In this document: positions 1-8,357 of the stretch, piece after piece
How the letters are laid out: every line of letters starts with the position of its first letter
How positions within the stretch are numbered: the first letter of the stretch is position 1
From: Paenibacillus tyrphae
Lineage (GTDB): Bacteria > Bacillota > Bacilli > Paenibacillales > NBRC-103111
Assembly (NCBI RefSeq): GCF_024158745.1
Contig: NZ_JAMZAW010000007.1
Span: 1-64,000 of the forward strand
Length of the DNA: 64,000 nt
Direction: 5' to 3'
Translations under genes and position numbers: made by a program
Notes under the pieces: generated by a model
Told to the model about the DNA's origin: nothing
Seen by the model: only the letters and a program-made list of their open reading frames with translations
The model's database searches: none

Positions 1-111
1 CTGCGGCTACGGGTCAATGAGTATGTGATCCACTACAATTCAGAACGCTATCAGTGGACACTAAAAAAGATGACTCCTGATGAATTCAGAAGTCATCTCC
101 TAGCTGCTTAA
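1..111 (+). pseudogene. IS3-family transposase (OrfB), C-terminal end
   Basis: Frame 1 is open from the window edge to the TAA at 109-111 and gives a 36-residue tail with the pattern YVIHYNSERYQ...KKMTPDEFRSHLL. That is the characteristic end of IS3/IS150-type DDE transposases (Y-x-x-x-Y-N-x-x-R-x-Q then M-x-P-x-E-x-R). The catalytic part lies off the window, so whether the gene is intact cannot be judged. Confidence 0.85.
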
Positions 112-160
112 GGCTTTAATACCGTTTTTCAACTCTGTCCATAAATGAGGTTACAGTTCA
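1..160 (+). mobile_element. Right end of an IS3-family insertion sequence
   Basis: About 50 bases follow the transposase stop. They include ACTCTGTCCATAAATGAGG and end in TTACAGTTCA, which looks like the right inverted repeat of an IS3-type element ending in CA. The boundary at 160 is inferred from that ending, because the left end is not visible. The element abuts the toxin/immunity locus, with only about 46 bases to the stop of the candidate immunity gene. Confidence 0.6.
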
Positions 161-206
161 ATATTTATCAGCATTGTGGTTAGTCGTATTGTATATGAAT
201 TATATT

Positions 207-599
207 TTATAACTTAACTATCGTTATATTCCAAGCCAAAACTTCAACCACAATATCTTGTAATGGTAGCACGTAGTGCTTTGATTTTGTTAATAAATCA
301 CTTGATTTATCAACTTGCTTATTCTGCAAGCGGTCGACCCATTCAGACTTTTCTATTTCGAGCAAGTACCTATGAAAAATCCCATTTCTATCATAACAAT
401 CGCTATTAAAGTAATCATGAGCAAATGTGCAATCAATAGCAGTAACGTTCACAGCTTGGTAAGGACTAAATTGTATCTCCCACCTATTTTCATCAATATC
501 ATCCAATTGAATTTTAACCTCGGTATTTTCTATAACAATTTTCTCTAATGGAGTTACATGAAACTCTGGATTCTTGGTTACTAATTTACTAATGCCCAT
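207..599 (-). CDS. Candidate immunity protein for the adjacent RHS toxin
   Basis: A 130-residue acidic protein with no signal peptide or membrane segment, starting MGISKLVTKNPEF. I do not recognise its family. The start at 599 lies inside the end of the RHS gene (its stop is at 589-591), an 11-base overlap that implies translational coupling; an earlier in-frame start at 635 is possible but sits deeper in the RHS gene. In RHS loci the small gene directly after the toxin tail is usually its cognate immunity gene, which is the basis for the call. Visible features are an N-terminal beta-rich half with VKIQLDDIDENRWEIQFSP and a middle with AIDCTFAHDYF. The function is inferred from position only. 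Confidence 0.55.
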   Translation of the reverse strand: MGISKLVTKNPEFHVTPLEKIVIENTEVKIQLDDIDENRWEIQFSPYQAVNVTAIDCTFAHDYFNSDCYDRNGIFHRYLLEIEKSEWVDRLQNKQVDKSSDLLTKSKHYVLPLQDIVVEVLAWNITIVKL

Positions 600-3500
600 T
601 TCCACTACCTCCACGTATTCGAATTGAAGTACCATTATTCTTTGTAGTCATTTTCCACATCTGTGCAGAAACTTCCGATTCCGTAGCAAGGCGATATCTA
701 ACGTTCACATTGGCTTGTTGAAAAGCATACAATCTACGATTATCTAAACTGTACAAATTCCCGTCTTTCTCAAAAACTCTGATTTCGGGAATATCTTTTG
801 GTTTAACGTTACCAGATTTTAAATCATCAATTAGTTGGTAAACAGACCTTCCGTCACTAAATTCTGCTTTGACACTATCTTGAGTAAAGCGAACTTTGTT
901 AGGATCGATCGTCCCCCTAGGTCCTCCAGTAAAACTAGCACCTATTATTGCTGTTCCAATAAGAATGCCGTTATCATCAAATACAAACTCAGCTGTTTGA
1001 TCATAATCACATGTGCTTCCATAATTACACGGATTTGACCTTATTTCAACTGCTTGCTGATGCCGCTTGTCTCTATTACTAGTATCTCCGATACTGTTAT
1101 AGTAATCCCACATACTCTTTAGTTTAGATATTTGCATTCTAAACGAAACATGCAGCAATGAGTCATGCTCATCTCCTACTATTCTAGGGCGTCCGCTACT
1201 ACCAATTCCCATCTCCATTTCTACATGACCTGTAGGGTCAACATATTTCAGCGGATTATTCAGCACATACGTATACAAATTCAAACTCAGCGGATTCGCA
1301 ATATCCCCTTCATACGTATCCTCATTTATAAACCTGCCGACACTTGGATCATACCATCTGGCGCGCAGATACTGCAAATTCGTACTGCTGTCCCAGAACT
1401 CCCCGCTGTATCGGAATGGCTGCGGTACTTGCTCCGACGTACTGAGCGGATTCCCCCAGATGTCATAAGTATACCGGTTAATGACATTGCCATTACCGTC
1501 CGCTAATCCTACAACATCTCCATGACCGTTGTGAAGGTAGAATGTTTTGGTGCCGCTAGCATCTTGACGGGCTACTAAGCCGCTACCACCACGGATATAT
1601 CTTGCTTTCATCGTCACGGTGCCGTTGCTGACCGTTCCCTCTGCAATCATATTCGCTCCGTCATAGTAATAGCGCGTCGTCTGTCCATTCTCCGTCCGCT
1701 CGTAGAGCATCCCATCCCCATTATAACGATAGGAGACGTTCTTGCCATCATCTGTTGTCACTTGAGCGAGTCGGTTGCGATCATCATATCGGTAACCGGC
1801 TCCGCTCATATCGATGCTCTTGCTGCTCTGCATCGTTTGACGGTTGCCGCGGGTATCGTACGTATAAGCTTCATTAAATTGACTGGATTTTTCGATCCGG
1901 TCAAGCTTATCGTAGGAGAACGTATTCCCTTGGCCGTTCTCGTTTTTGCTTGTCTGATTTCCGTTATTATCGTACGTATATCCGTACGAATTCACAGGCG
2001 CACCATACCTTGTTTGAGAAAGATTCATCAAATTGGCGCCGTCGAATGTATAGCTCCATGCGATTCCGTTACGCTGGGTTACGTTGGATAACAAACTATT
2101 TTTCTTATAATCATAACTTGCATCCCAGTCGGCCATAGCTGGACCTACGCCCTTCAGCCGGTTTCGGTTGTCATACCCGTACGCTATAACATAACCGAAC
2201 GGATCCGTCATTTGCGTGCGATTCCCTTGCGGGTCGTATACGTATAGAACCTTCTTTCCGTCCGGATATGTGACTGCATCCAATTGCCCAACGTTATTAT
2301 AACCATACTGTGTTCTGCCTGTACCGTCCTGCATAGCCGTGCGTCGTCCAGCGGTATCGTACTCATAAGAAACCGTTTCGCTTCCGGTCACACTGCTGGT
2401 TAATTGATCACGGACGTTGTAGCCGTAGCTCGTTGTCTGACCTTTTCGATCGATATATGTTTTTACATTTCCGTTTACATCATAATAGTATCTTTCATTT
2501 TGCCCTAACGCATCGATCTTTCTTATTAGGCGGCCCAGTTCATCATACTGCTTCTGAATTTTGTTTCCATCGGCATATTCCATCTGAATTAATTTACCCG
2601 CCATATTATAGCTGTATTTCGTCGTTTCCGACTTGGCGTTAGTCACAGAAACAAGACGGTTAAATAAGTCGTAGGCGTACGATGTCGTGTTGTTGTTACC
2701 ATCGACATTAGACGTTACGTTTCCAGCAAAATCATATGCATTACTTGATAGAGGAACCGTTCCTGTTTGTTTCAACCATTCCTTCTTCGTAACACGGCCT
2801 AACAAATCATAGGTCTCTTTCGTCTTATTCCCTTCAGCATCCGTCGTTGTTGCAGTTCGATTGACATCGTCATACTCAACTCCGGAAGCAGATCCATCAG
2901 GATATGTTGTTCGAATACTCCTGTTCCAAGCATCATATCCATAGGTCGTTGCGTTGGACAACGCATCCCGACTCCAAGACAGACGACCGTAAGGATCGTA
3001 TCCATAAGAAGTTGTTCCGCTTCCCACGGTCCCTTCCGATGTTTTCATCCCAAGGGCATTCCATTGTACAAATGAAGTGACGCCGGTTTGATCTACAGAC
3101 GTGATCTTGTTATTCGCATCATCATACGACATCGTCACTTTGCTTCCGTCTTGGAAAGTGGCTTCTTTTACTCGTCCAAGCTTGTCATACAAGTACGATG
3201 TAGCGTGATTTTTGCCATCGATATATCTTGTAATTTTACCTGTTGTCTTGTTATACTCAGCCTTTTGCTCAATTGTCGAACCGGCTCCATCCACATCCGT
3301 TACTGTTGACCATAGCTTTGTTACGAACCCTTGATTGTACGCCGGGCCATATTCCTTATTTATGACTATATTTCGAGCATCGTCTTTGAGCGTCACCGTT
3401 GTTGCATTCCCAAAAGCGTCATAACCAACGTTGACTTGGGCCCTCAATGCGCCATTCGCATTGTTGTCTTTGTCGGTTACCTGTAACACACTGCCCTTCT

Positions 3501-5838
3501 GATCATCCCGCACATAGTGGGTATAGCGAGACAAGTAAGCATTGACCGGCTGTGTCACCGATTCAAGCCAGTGTGTCGTCGGATGATAGGTGTACGTTAT
3601 CGTCGCATTGTCCGGATTCGTTTGGGTAAGCACATTACCGTAATCATCATACGACTTCGTGACTACTTTTGCAGTTCCTTCAGCTTCTCCAACCTTGATC
3701 TTAGATGTTACTTTTATCGGTGACGGCCACCGCTTTGCTTCATTATATTCCATAACATCTTCAAACTGCTTTGCACCGCTCACTTGCTTGATTACGGTAT
3801 TATAAATGACTTCGGGCGTCTTATCGTCGATGTATTCTTTCTTATAGTTATACGTGGTCTCTTTTCTTCCGTCATTAATGGTTGTCGAGAACCAGTACGT
3901 TCTTTGCTGAACTTCAGCGCCGTCTTCATTATGGTAGTCATAACTTACATAATTGTACTTTTCTTCGCTTCCATCGGTATAGGTTGCAATATCTTCTCTT
4001 GATTTAACACGATAGACCGTTTCTTTGGCTATAGGTCCGAGCTTGCGGTCCGATGAAATGTACTCATATTGCGTGCGGGCCTTGGTTGGATGCTGCACTT
4101 GTTTCAGCAAAGCGGCATAATTCTCTTTTTTACGGCTATCATTCACCAAATCGAACGGCGCTAGGGCAATTTCATAGCTATACTGCGTTTTTCGATTCTC
4201 AGCATCCGTTACGGCAGACAGTAATTCTTTATTCCCTTTCGGATCTTTCTGCTTTTCGTATTTCACGGTCTGATCCCCCAAAGTGAGGGTCACCTCTGTG
4301 CCGGAGTACGTAATATTAATTTCATTGCCCAGGGCATCCCGTACTTTCGATAACACTGCCCCATAAGAGTTATACTGATATTCAAACTGAATGGTATTGT
4401 TGTAAGCATCGGATATTTGAATGAGCCTGTCATAGGAAAAGTAATGTTTTTGACCATTTAAATATTTGAGCACGATGGTTGATTTTAAGTTGTTCACCGT
4501 AACGGATTCATCATAAGCGAACGTAATATCTTTCCATGGATATCCCTTCAACTGACTGTTCTCAATCTCGTAAGAAGCTCCTCCGAAGAGATGAGCGATC
4601 ATCTTATTGTTTGTATACTCTATATACGGAATATCCCAGCTCCACCCTTTTCCAATGGCAAAGCGGTTTTCGTACGCTTTTTCTTTTGTCTTATTAACAT
4701 ACCTAGGCTGAGAAGAAAAACTGGGTTGATACATGGGATCACTGAGAACATAACCCGTTGTATAGGCTTTGGCAATAAAAGGAACCCCTTTAAGAGTCAC
4801 ATCATAATTAGCCATATACGGAGAACTATTGGGATCATCAGGATTCACGTAGGGCCATTCTTTCTCATGCTGTTCCCTCACACGGTTGTCAAGTTCCCAG
4901 GTTTCCGGATAGATAGAGGGGAAAAACCAGGCCCTCATATCGCCCAAATATTCCAAGATGGATTTGTAATAGTGAGGGTCGAAAAAAAACTGCGAAGCAT
5001 TCGCATACTGAACCGGCATTCCTGTATATTTATGATAAAGCCTGACATTGAGAGCAGGGTAATATCTCGCTGTGTACGGGTTTCCTGAATAGACGTCCTT
5101 GTCGTAGTAAATGGAATCCGCACTATCGTATTTTCTGGTCAATGCAAATGAAAGTCCATTTCTTCCAGGCAGAACCAGATCGGTCGCTTGCACCTGAAGA
5201 GAACCGCTTACCAGAGATACATTTTCATGAACAGAAGAAACGGAGAAAGGAGCGGTATTCATTTTTAGATCTTGGCGTGACATGGCCAGTTGGTCATAAG
5301 TCTTGGAATACGAATCAAGACTATCGGAAATGAAAAGAGACCTTTTCTGCCTTGAATTGGAATAAGTACTCTCGAAAACCGATGAGGGAAATTTGCCGTA
5401 GGTAATCGTTGATACATTAGAGACTGAGGGTATATTGCCATATGTAGCTGCCATCACATCAAGCAGTGGAACCTGAGGCATAGTGGCTTTTTCCTGTTCA
5501 GGCCTCTTCGGTGCAAAGTCCATTTTCTGAAAACGCGCATCAACGTCCGGATTTATTTTTTTTAGTATCTCTTCAAGAGGTTGGTTCGGTTCTGTCCTTG
5601 TCTGCAAAGCGGAATGGATATCCTGCATGGAATATCCTTTGTTTAATTCATTTAATAGACTGCTTTCAGGTACATTGTATTTTCGGCTTAACCATTCGAT
5701 GGTTAGAACTTCTTTGGTTGCAGCTTGATTCGTAGTTGGAACTGCTGCCGCTCCCTCATTAGCGTAAGTTAATGCCGCAGGGGATAGCGTTTGAGCAATT
5801 AGAGTGAATAACAAGACATGTCTTAGTAGTTTTTTCAT
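589..5838 (-). CDS. Secreted RHS/YD-repeat protein with C-terminal toxin-like domain
   Basis: About 1749 residues, WapA-like in design. The chosen start at 5838 (MKKLLRHVLLF) has AAGGAG eight bases upstream and opens a signal peptide ending near TYANEG; a start six codons earlier lacks such a site. An N-terminal region of about 450 residues is followed by many YD repeats (YDxxGRxxxxxxxDG type). The RHS-associated core ends in LQYLRARWYDPSVGRFINED and NPLKYVDPTGH (encoded around 1225-1245). The last 211 residues (592-1224) differ from the core and form the variable tail. Its end carries RVFEKDGNLYSLDNRRLYAF, which resembles the ParB/sulfiredoxin-fold pattern of polymorphic toxins. The shell presumably encloses and delivers the tail to neighbouring cells. 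The A+T-rich composition suggests transfer. Confidence 0.9.
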   Translation of the reverse strand: MKKLLRHVLLFTLIAQTLSPAALTYANEGAAAVPTTNQAATKEVLTIEWLSRKYNVPESSLLNELNKGYSMQDIHSALQTRTEPNQPLEEILKKINPDVDARFQKMDFAPKRPEQEKATMPQVPLLDVMAATYGNIPSVSNVSTITYGKFPSSVFESTYSNSRQKRSLFISDSLDSYSKTYDQLAMSRQDLKMNTAPFSVSSVHENVSLVSGSLQVQATDLVLPGRNGLSFALTRKYDSADSIYYDKDVYSGNPYTARYYPALNVRLYHKYTGMPVQYANASQFFFDPHYYKSILEYLGDMRAWFFPSIYPETWELDNRVREQHEKEWPYVNPDDPNSSPYMANYDVTLKGVPFIAKAYTTGYVLSDPMYQPSFSSQPRYVNKTKEKAYENRFAIGKGWSWDIPYIEYTNNKMIAHLFGGASYEIENSQLKGYPWKDITFAYDESVTVNNLKSTIVLKYLNGQKHYFSYDRLIQISDAYNNTIQFEYQYNSYGAVLSKVRDALGNEINITYSGTEVTLTLGDQTVKYEKQKDPKGNKELLSAVTDAENRKTQYSYEIALAPFDLVNDSRKKENYAALLKQVQHPTKARTQYEYISSDRKLGPIAKETVYRVKSREDIATYTDGSEEKYNYVSYDYHNEDGAEVQQRTYWFSTTINDGRKETTYNYKKEYIDDKTPEVIYNTVIKQVSGAKQFEDVMEYNEAKRWPSPIKVTSKIKVGEAEGTAKVVTKSYDDYGNVLTQTNPDNATITYTYHPTTHWLESVTQPVNAYLSRYTHYVRDDQKGSVLQVTDKDNNANGALRAQVNVGYDAFGNATTVTLKDDARNIVINKEYGPAYNQGFVTKLWSTVTDVDGAGSTIEQKAEYNKTTGKITRYIDGKNHATSYLYDKLGRVKEATFQDGSKVTMSYDDANNKITSVDQTGVTSFVQWNALGMKTSEGTVGSGTTSYGYDPYGRLSWSRDALSNATTYGYDAWNRSIRTTYPDGSASGVEYDDVNRTATTTDAEGNKTKETYDLLGRVTKKEWLKQTGTVPLSSNAYDFAGNVTSNVDGNNNTTSYAYDLFNRLVSVTNAKSETTKYSYNMAGKLIQMEYADGNKIQKQYDELGRLIRKIDALGQNERYYYDVNGNVKTYIDRKGQTTSYGYNVRDQLTSSVTGSETVSYEYDTAGRRTAMQDGTGRTQYGYNNVGQLDAVTYPDGKKVLYVYDPQGNRTQMTDPFGYVIAYGYDNRNRLKGVGPAMADWDASYDYKKNSLLSNVTQRNGIAWSYTFDGANLMNLSQTRYGAPVNSYGYTYDNNGNQTSKNENGQGNTFSYDKLDRIEKSSQFNEAYTYDTRGNRQTMQSSKSIDMSGAGYRYDDRNRLAQVTTDDGKNVSYRYNGDGMLYERTENGQTTRYYYDGANMIAEGTVSNGTVTMKARYIRGGSGLVARQDASGTKTFYLHNGHGDVVGLADGNGNVINRYTYDIWGNPLSTSEQVPQPFRYSGEFWDSSTNLQYLRARWYDPSVGRFINEDTYEGDIANPLSLNLYTYVLNNPLKYVDPTGHVEMEMGIGSSGRPRIVGDEHDSLLHVSFRMQISKLKSMWDYYNSIGDTSNRDKRHQQAVEIRSNPCNYGSTCDYDQTAEFVFDDNGILIGTAIIGASFTGGPRGTIDPNKVRFTQDSVKAEFSDGRSVYQLIDDLKSGNVKPKDIPEIRVFEKDGNLYSLDNRRLYAFQQANVNVRYRLATESEVSAQMWKMTTKNNGTSIRIRGGSGNGH

Positions 5839-5902
5839 GGTTTGGCTCCTTAACACTGTTTGTAAATAGATACGCCGCAGATATTACCGGGTGCGTACGA
5901 TG

Positions 5903-6173
5903 CTAGTTAAAGCTTATAGAATCTACATACGCTGTTCCCCTCCCTCCATCACCAGTTCCAATGATTGCTACACTGATTGTTGCCGAAGTCGCATTCGACG
6001 GAACGGTACCATCCATATTGAGCGAGACGTATCCAGAAGTAGGGTCCGTAAGTTCAACAACTTTATTGGAAATCCAAGCATTGGAAGCAAAATCGACAAT
6101 AAGCAGTACTTTGGCGTTATTTTTCTTTTCAAAATAAACTTTTTCTAAGCTCGTGCATTTACAGCATGATGTC
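5903..6173 (-). pseudogene. Disrupted C-terminal remnant of a secreted beta-sandwich protein
   Basis: Reading the minus strand, a frame without a start codon encodes a tail containing KVLLIVDFASNAWISNKVV and GTAYVDSISFN before the stop at 5903-5905. It begins just past the stop of the upstream repeat gene, in a different frame from that gene. The ending (TAYVDSISF) matches the style of the repeat protein's own unit end (AYMDLDTVSF), typical of carbohydrate-binding-module-like beta sandwiches. It is best read as the end of a former fifth module or a related gene cut off by a frame shift or deletion. No independent ribosome site is visible. Confidence 0.6.
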
Positions 6174-6174
6174 G

Positions 6175-8322
6175 CTATATTTCTTTAAACGATACAGTAT
6201 CCAGATCCATATACGCCGAATCCTCTCCACCGACAGCAAACCGGATGAGAACCGACTTGGCATTAGGTTTTGCAACGAAGACTTGGGAGTGATTATGCCA
6301 TTTCCAGCCGCCATTGTTGTAGGACTGCGCATCGTATCCTACTTCTTTGCCGTTAGCATCCAATTGGATAATGTGCATTCCAGCCGTTCCGCCGCCCTGG
6401 AGTGTATACTTCATCATGGCTCGTACTTCATAAGATTTCCCGCCAACGACAGGGATAGCATTGGAAAGTACGTATTGATAGGACTCAGGATCACCCTTAC
6501 CATTGAATAATCGGTATACGTTTGCTCCATCTACCGGATCGTAGGGAGCCAGTCCAGCGAATGGCCCGCTGCTCGTTCCATTCCGCCAGTTTACTTCCCA
6601 AAAATCCGGTAAGTTGTTCCCATTTTCGTCTTTTTCAAAGCTGCCGTTTATATTGATTTCTTTAAACGATACGGTATCCAGATCCATATACGCCGAATCC
6701 TCTCCACCGACAGCAAACCGGATGAGAACCGATTTTGCATTAGGTTTTGCAACGAAGACTTGGGAGTGATTATGCCATTTCCAGCCGCCATTGTTGTAGG
6801 ACTGCGCATCGTATCCTACTTCTTTGCCGTTAGCATCCAGTTGTATAATATGCAATCCAGCCGTTCCGCCGCCCTGGAGTGTATACTTCATCATGGCTCG
6901 TACTTCATATGATTTCCCGCCAACGACAGGAATAGCATTGGAAAGTACGTATTGATAGGACTCAGGATCACCCTTACCATTGAATAATCGGTATACGTTT
7001 ATCCCATCTACCGGGTCGTAGGGAGCCAGGCCAGCAAAGGGCTCGCTGCTTGTTCCATTGCGCCAGTTTACTTCCCAAAAATCCGGTAAGTTGTTCCCAT
7101 TTTCGTCTTTTTCAAAGCTGCCGTTTATATTGATTTCTTTAAACGATACGGTATCCAGATCCATATAGGCTGAATCCTCTCCACCGACAGCAAACCGGAT
7201 GAGAACCGATTTGGCATTAGGTTTTGCAACGAAGACTTGGGAGTGATTATGCCATTTCCAGCCGCCATTGTTATATGACTGCGCATCGTACCCTACTTCT
7301 TTGCCGTTAGCATCCAGTTGTATGATATGCATTCCAGCCGTTCCGCCGTCTTGAAGTGTATACTTCATCATAGCTCGCACTTCATAAGATTTCCCGCCAA
7401 CGACAGGGATAGCATTGGAAAGTACGTATTGATAGGACTCACGATCACCCTTACCATTGAATAATCGGTATACGTTTGCCCCATCTACCGGGTCATAGGG
7501 GGCCAGTCCAGCAAAGGGCTCGCTGCTTGTTCCATTCCGCCAGTTTACTTCCCAAAAATCCGGTAAGTTGTTCCCATTTTCATCTTTTTCAAAGCTTCCG
7601 TTTATATTGATTTCTTTAAACGATACGGTGTCCAGATCCATATACGCCGAATCCTCTCCACCGACAGCAAACCGGATGAGAACCGATTTGGCGCTAGGTT
7701 CGGCAACGAAGACTTGGGAGTGATTATGCCATTTCCAGCCGCCATTGTTATAAGATTGCGCATCGTACCCTACTTCTTTACCGTTAGCATCCAGTTGTAT
7801 AATATGCATTCCAGCCGTTCCGCCGCTTTGGAGCGTGTACTTCATCATAGCTCGTACTTCATATGATTTCCCGCCAACGACAGGGATAGCATTGGAGAGT
7901 ACGTATTGATAGGACTCAGGATCACCCTTACCATTGAATAATCGGTATACGTTTGCTCCATCTACCGGGTCGTAGGGAGCCAGGCCAGCAAAGGGCTCGC
8001 TGCTTGTTCCATTCCTCCAGTTTACTTCCCAAAAGTCCGGTAAGTTGTTCCCGTTTTCATCTATTTCAAAGCTGCCGTTTATACTCATGTTTTTGGAAAT
8101 TAAATTGCCATTTTTATCGTAGATATACTCCTCAAAAAGGCCACTTGGAAACTTAATGTATTTTATTCTTCCAAGACTATCGTAAACATAATTATATCCA
8201 CCTACTTGTGACTCAGAAGCCGCCGCTGTTGCGGCGACCATGAAGTGAAATAAAACCAAATATAAACTAAGGCCTAACAAAAATAAACTTTTTTTATGGC
8301 CAGAGAGGTATATTTTTGTCAT
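6175..8322 (-). CDS. Secreted protein with YD-like module and four 159-residue repeats
   Basis: 715 residues. A hydrophobic export signal (about residues 12-36) is followed by a short YD-like stretch (YVYDSLGRIKYIKF, then YIYDKNGNLISKNM), as found in RHS proteins. Four tandem units follow, each from NGSFE to DLDTVSFKEI, with the layout of CBM-like beta sandwiches (NxxFE...PxxW start, Y.DxVS end). The gene lies 35 bases after the GBS/Bsp-repeat gene and ahead of the RHS gene, suggesting one transcript. The ATG at 8322 has GAAGGA only about three bases away, so the start is not certain. Its role is unknown; adhesion or glycan binding for the RHS system is an inference. Confidence 0.8.
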   Translation of the reverse strand: MTKIYLSGHKKSLFLLGLSLYLVLFHFMVAATAAASESQVGGYNYVYDSLGRIKYIKFPSGLFEEYIYDKNGNLISKNMSINGSFEIDENGNNLPDFWEVNWRNGTSSEPFAGLAPYDPVDGANVYRLFNGKGDPESYQYVLSNAIPVVGGKSYEVRAMMKYTLQSGGTAGMHIIQLDANGKEVGYDAQSYNNGGWKWHNHSQVFVAEPSAKSVLIRFAVGGEDSAYMDLDTVSFKEININGSFEKDENGNNLPDFWEVNWRNGTSSEPFAGLAPYDPVDGANVYRLFNGKGDRESYQYVLSNAIPVVGGKSYEVRAMMKYTLQDGGTAGMHIIQLDANGKEVGYDAQSYNNGGWKWHNHSQVFVAKPNAKSVLIRFAVGGEDSAYMDLDTVSFKEININGSFEKDENGNNLPDFWEVNWRNGTSSEPFAGLAPYDPVDGINVYRLFNGKGDPESYQYVLSNAIPVVGGKSYEVRAMMKYTLQGGGTAGLHIIQLDANGKEVGYDAQSYNNGGWKWHNHSQVFVAKPNAKSVLIRFAVGGEDSAYMDLDTVSFKEININGSFEKDENGNNLPDFWEVNWRNGTSSGPFAGLAPYDPVDGANVYRLFNGKGDPESYQYVLSNAIPVVGGKSYEVRAMMKYTLQGGGTAGMHIIQLDANGKEVGYDAQSYNNGGWKWHNHSQVFVAKPNAKSVLIRFAVGGEDSAYMDLDTVSFKEI
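6184..8085 (-). repeat. Four tandem coding repeats of exactly 477 bp
   Basis: The same sequence recurs with unit boundaries at 6184, 6661, 7138 and 7615, each step being 477 bases (159 codons). Units differ at only scattered positions, many of them silent. This points to recent duplication or ongoing gene conversion. They encode the four beta-sandwich-like modules of the host gene. Confidence 0.95.
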
Positions 8323-8357
8323 ACATCCTTCATGATATTTTGTTGTCCTTATAATTG

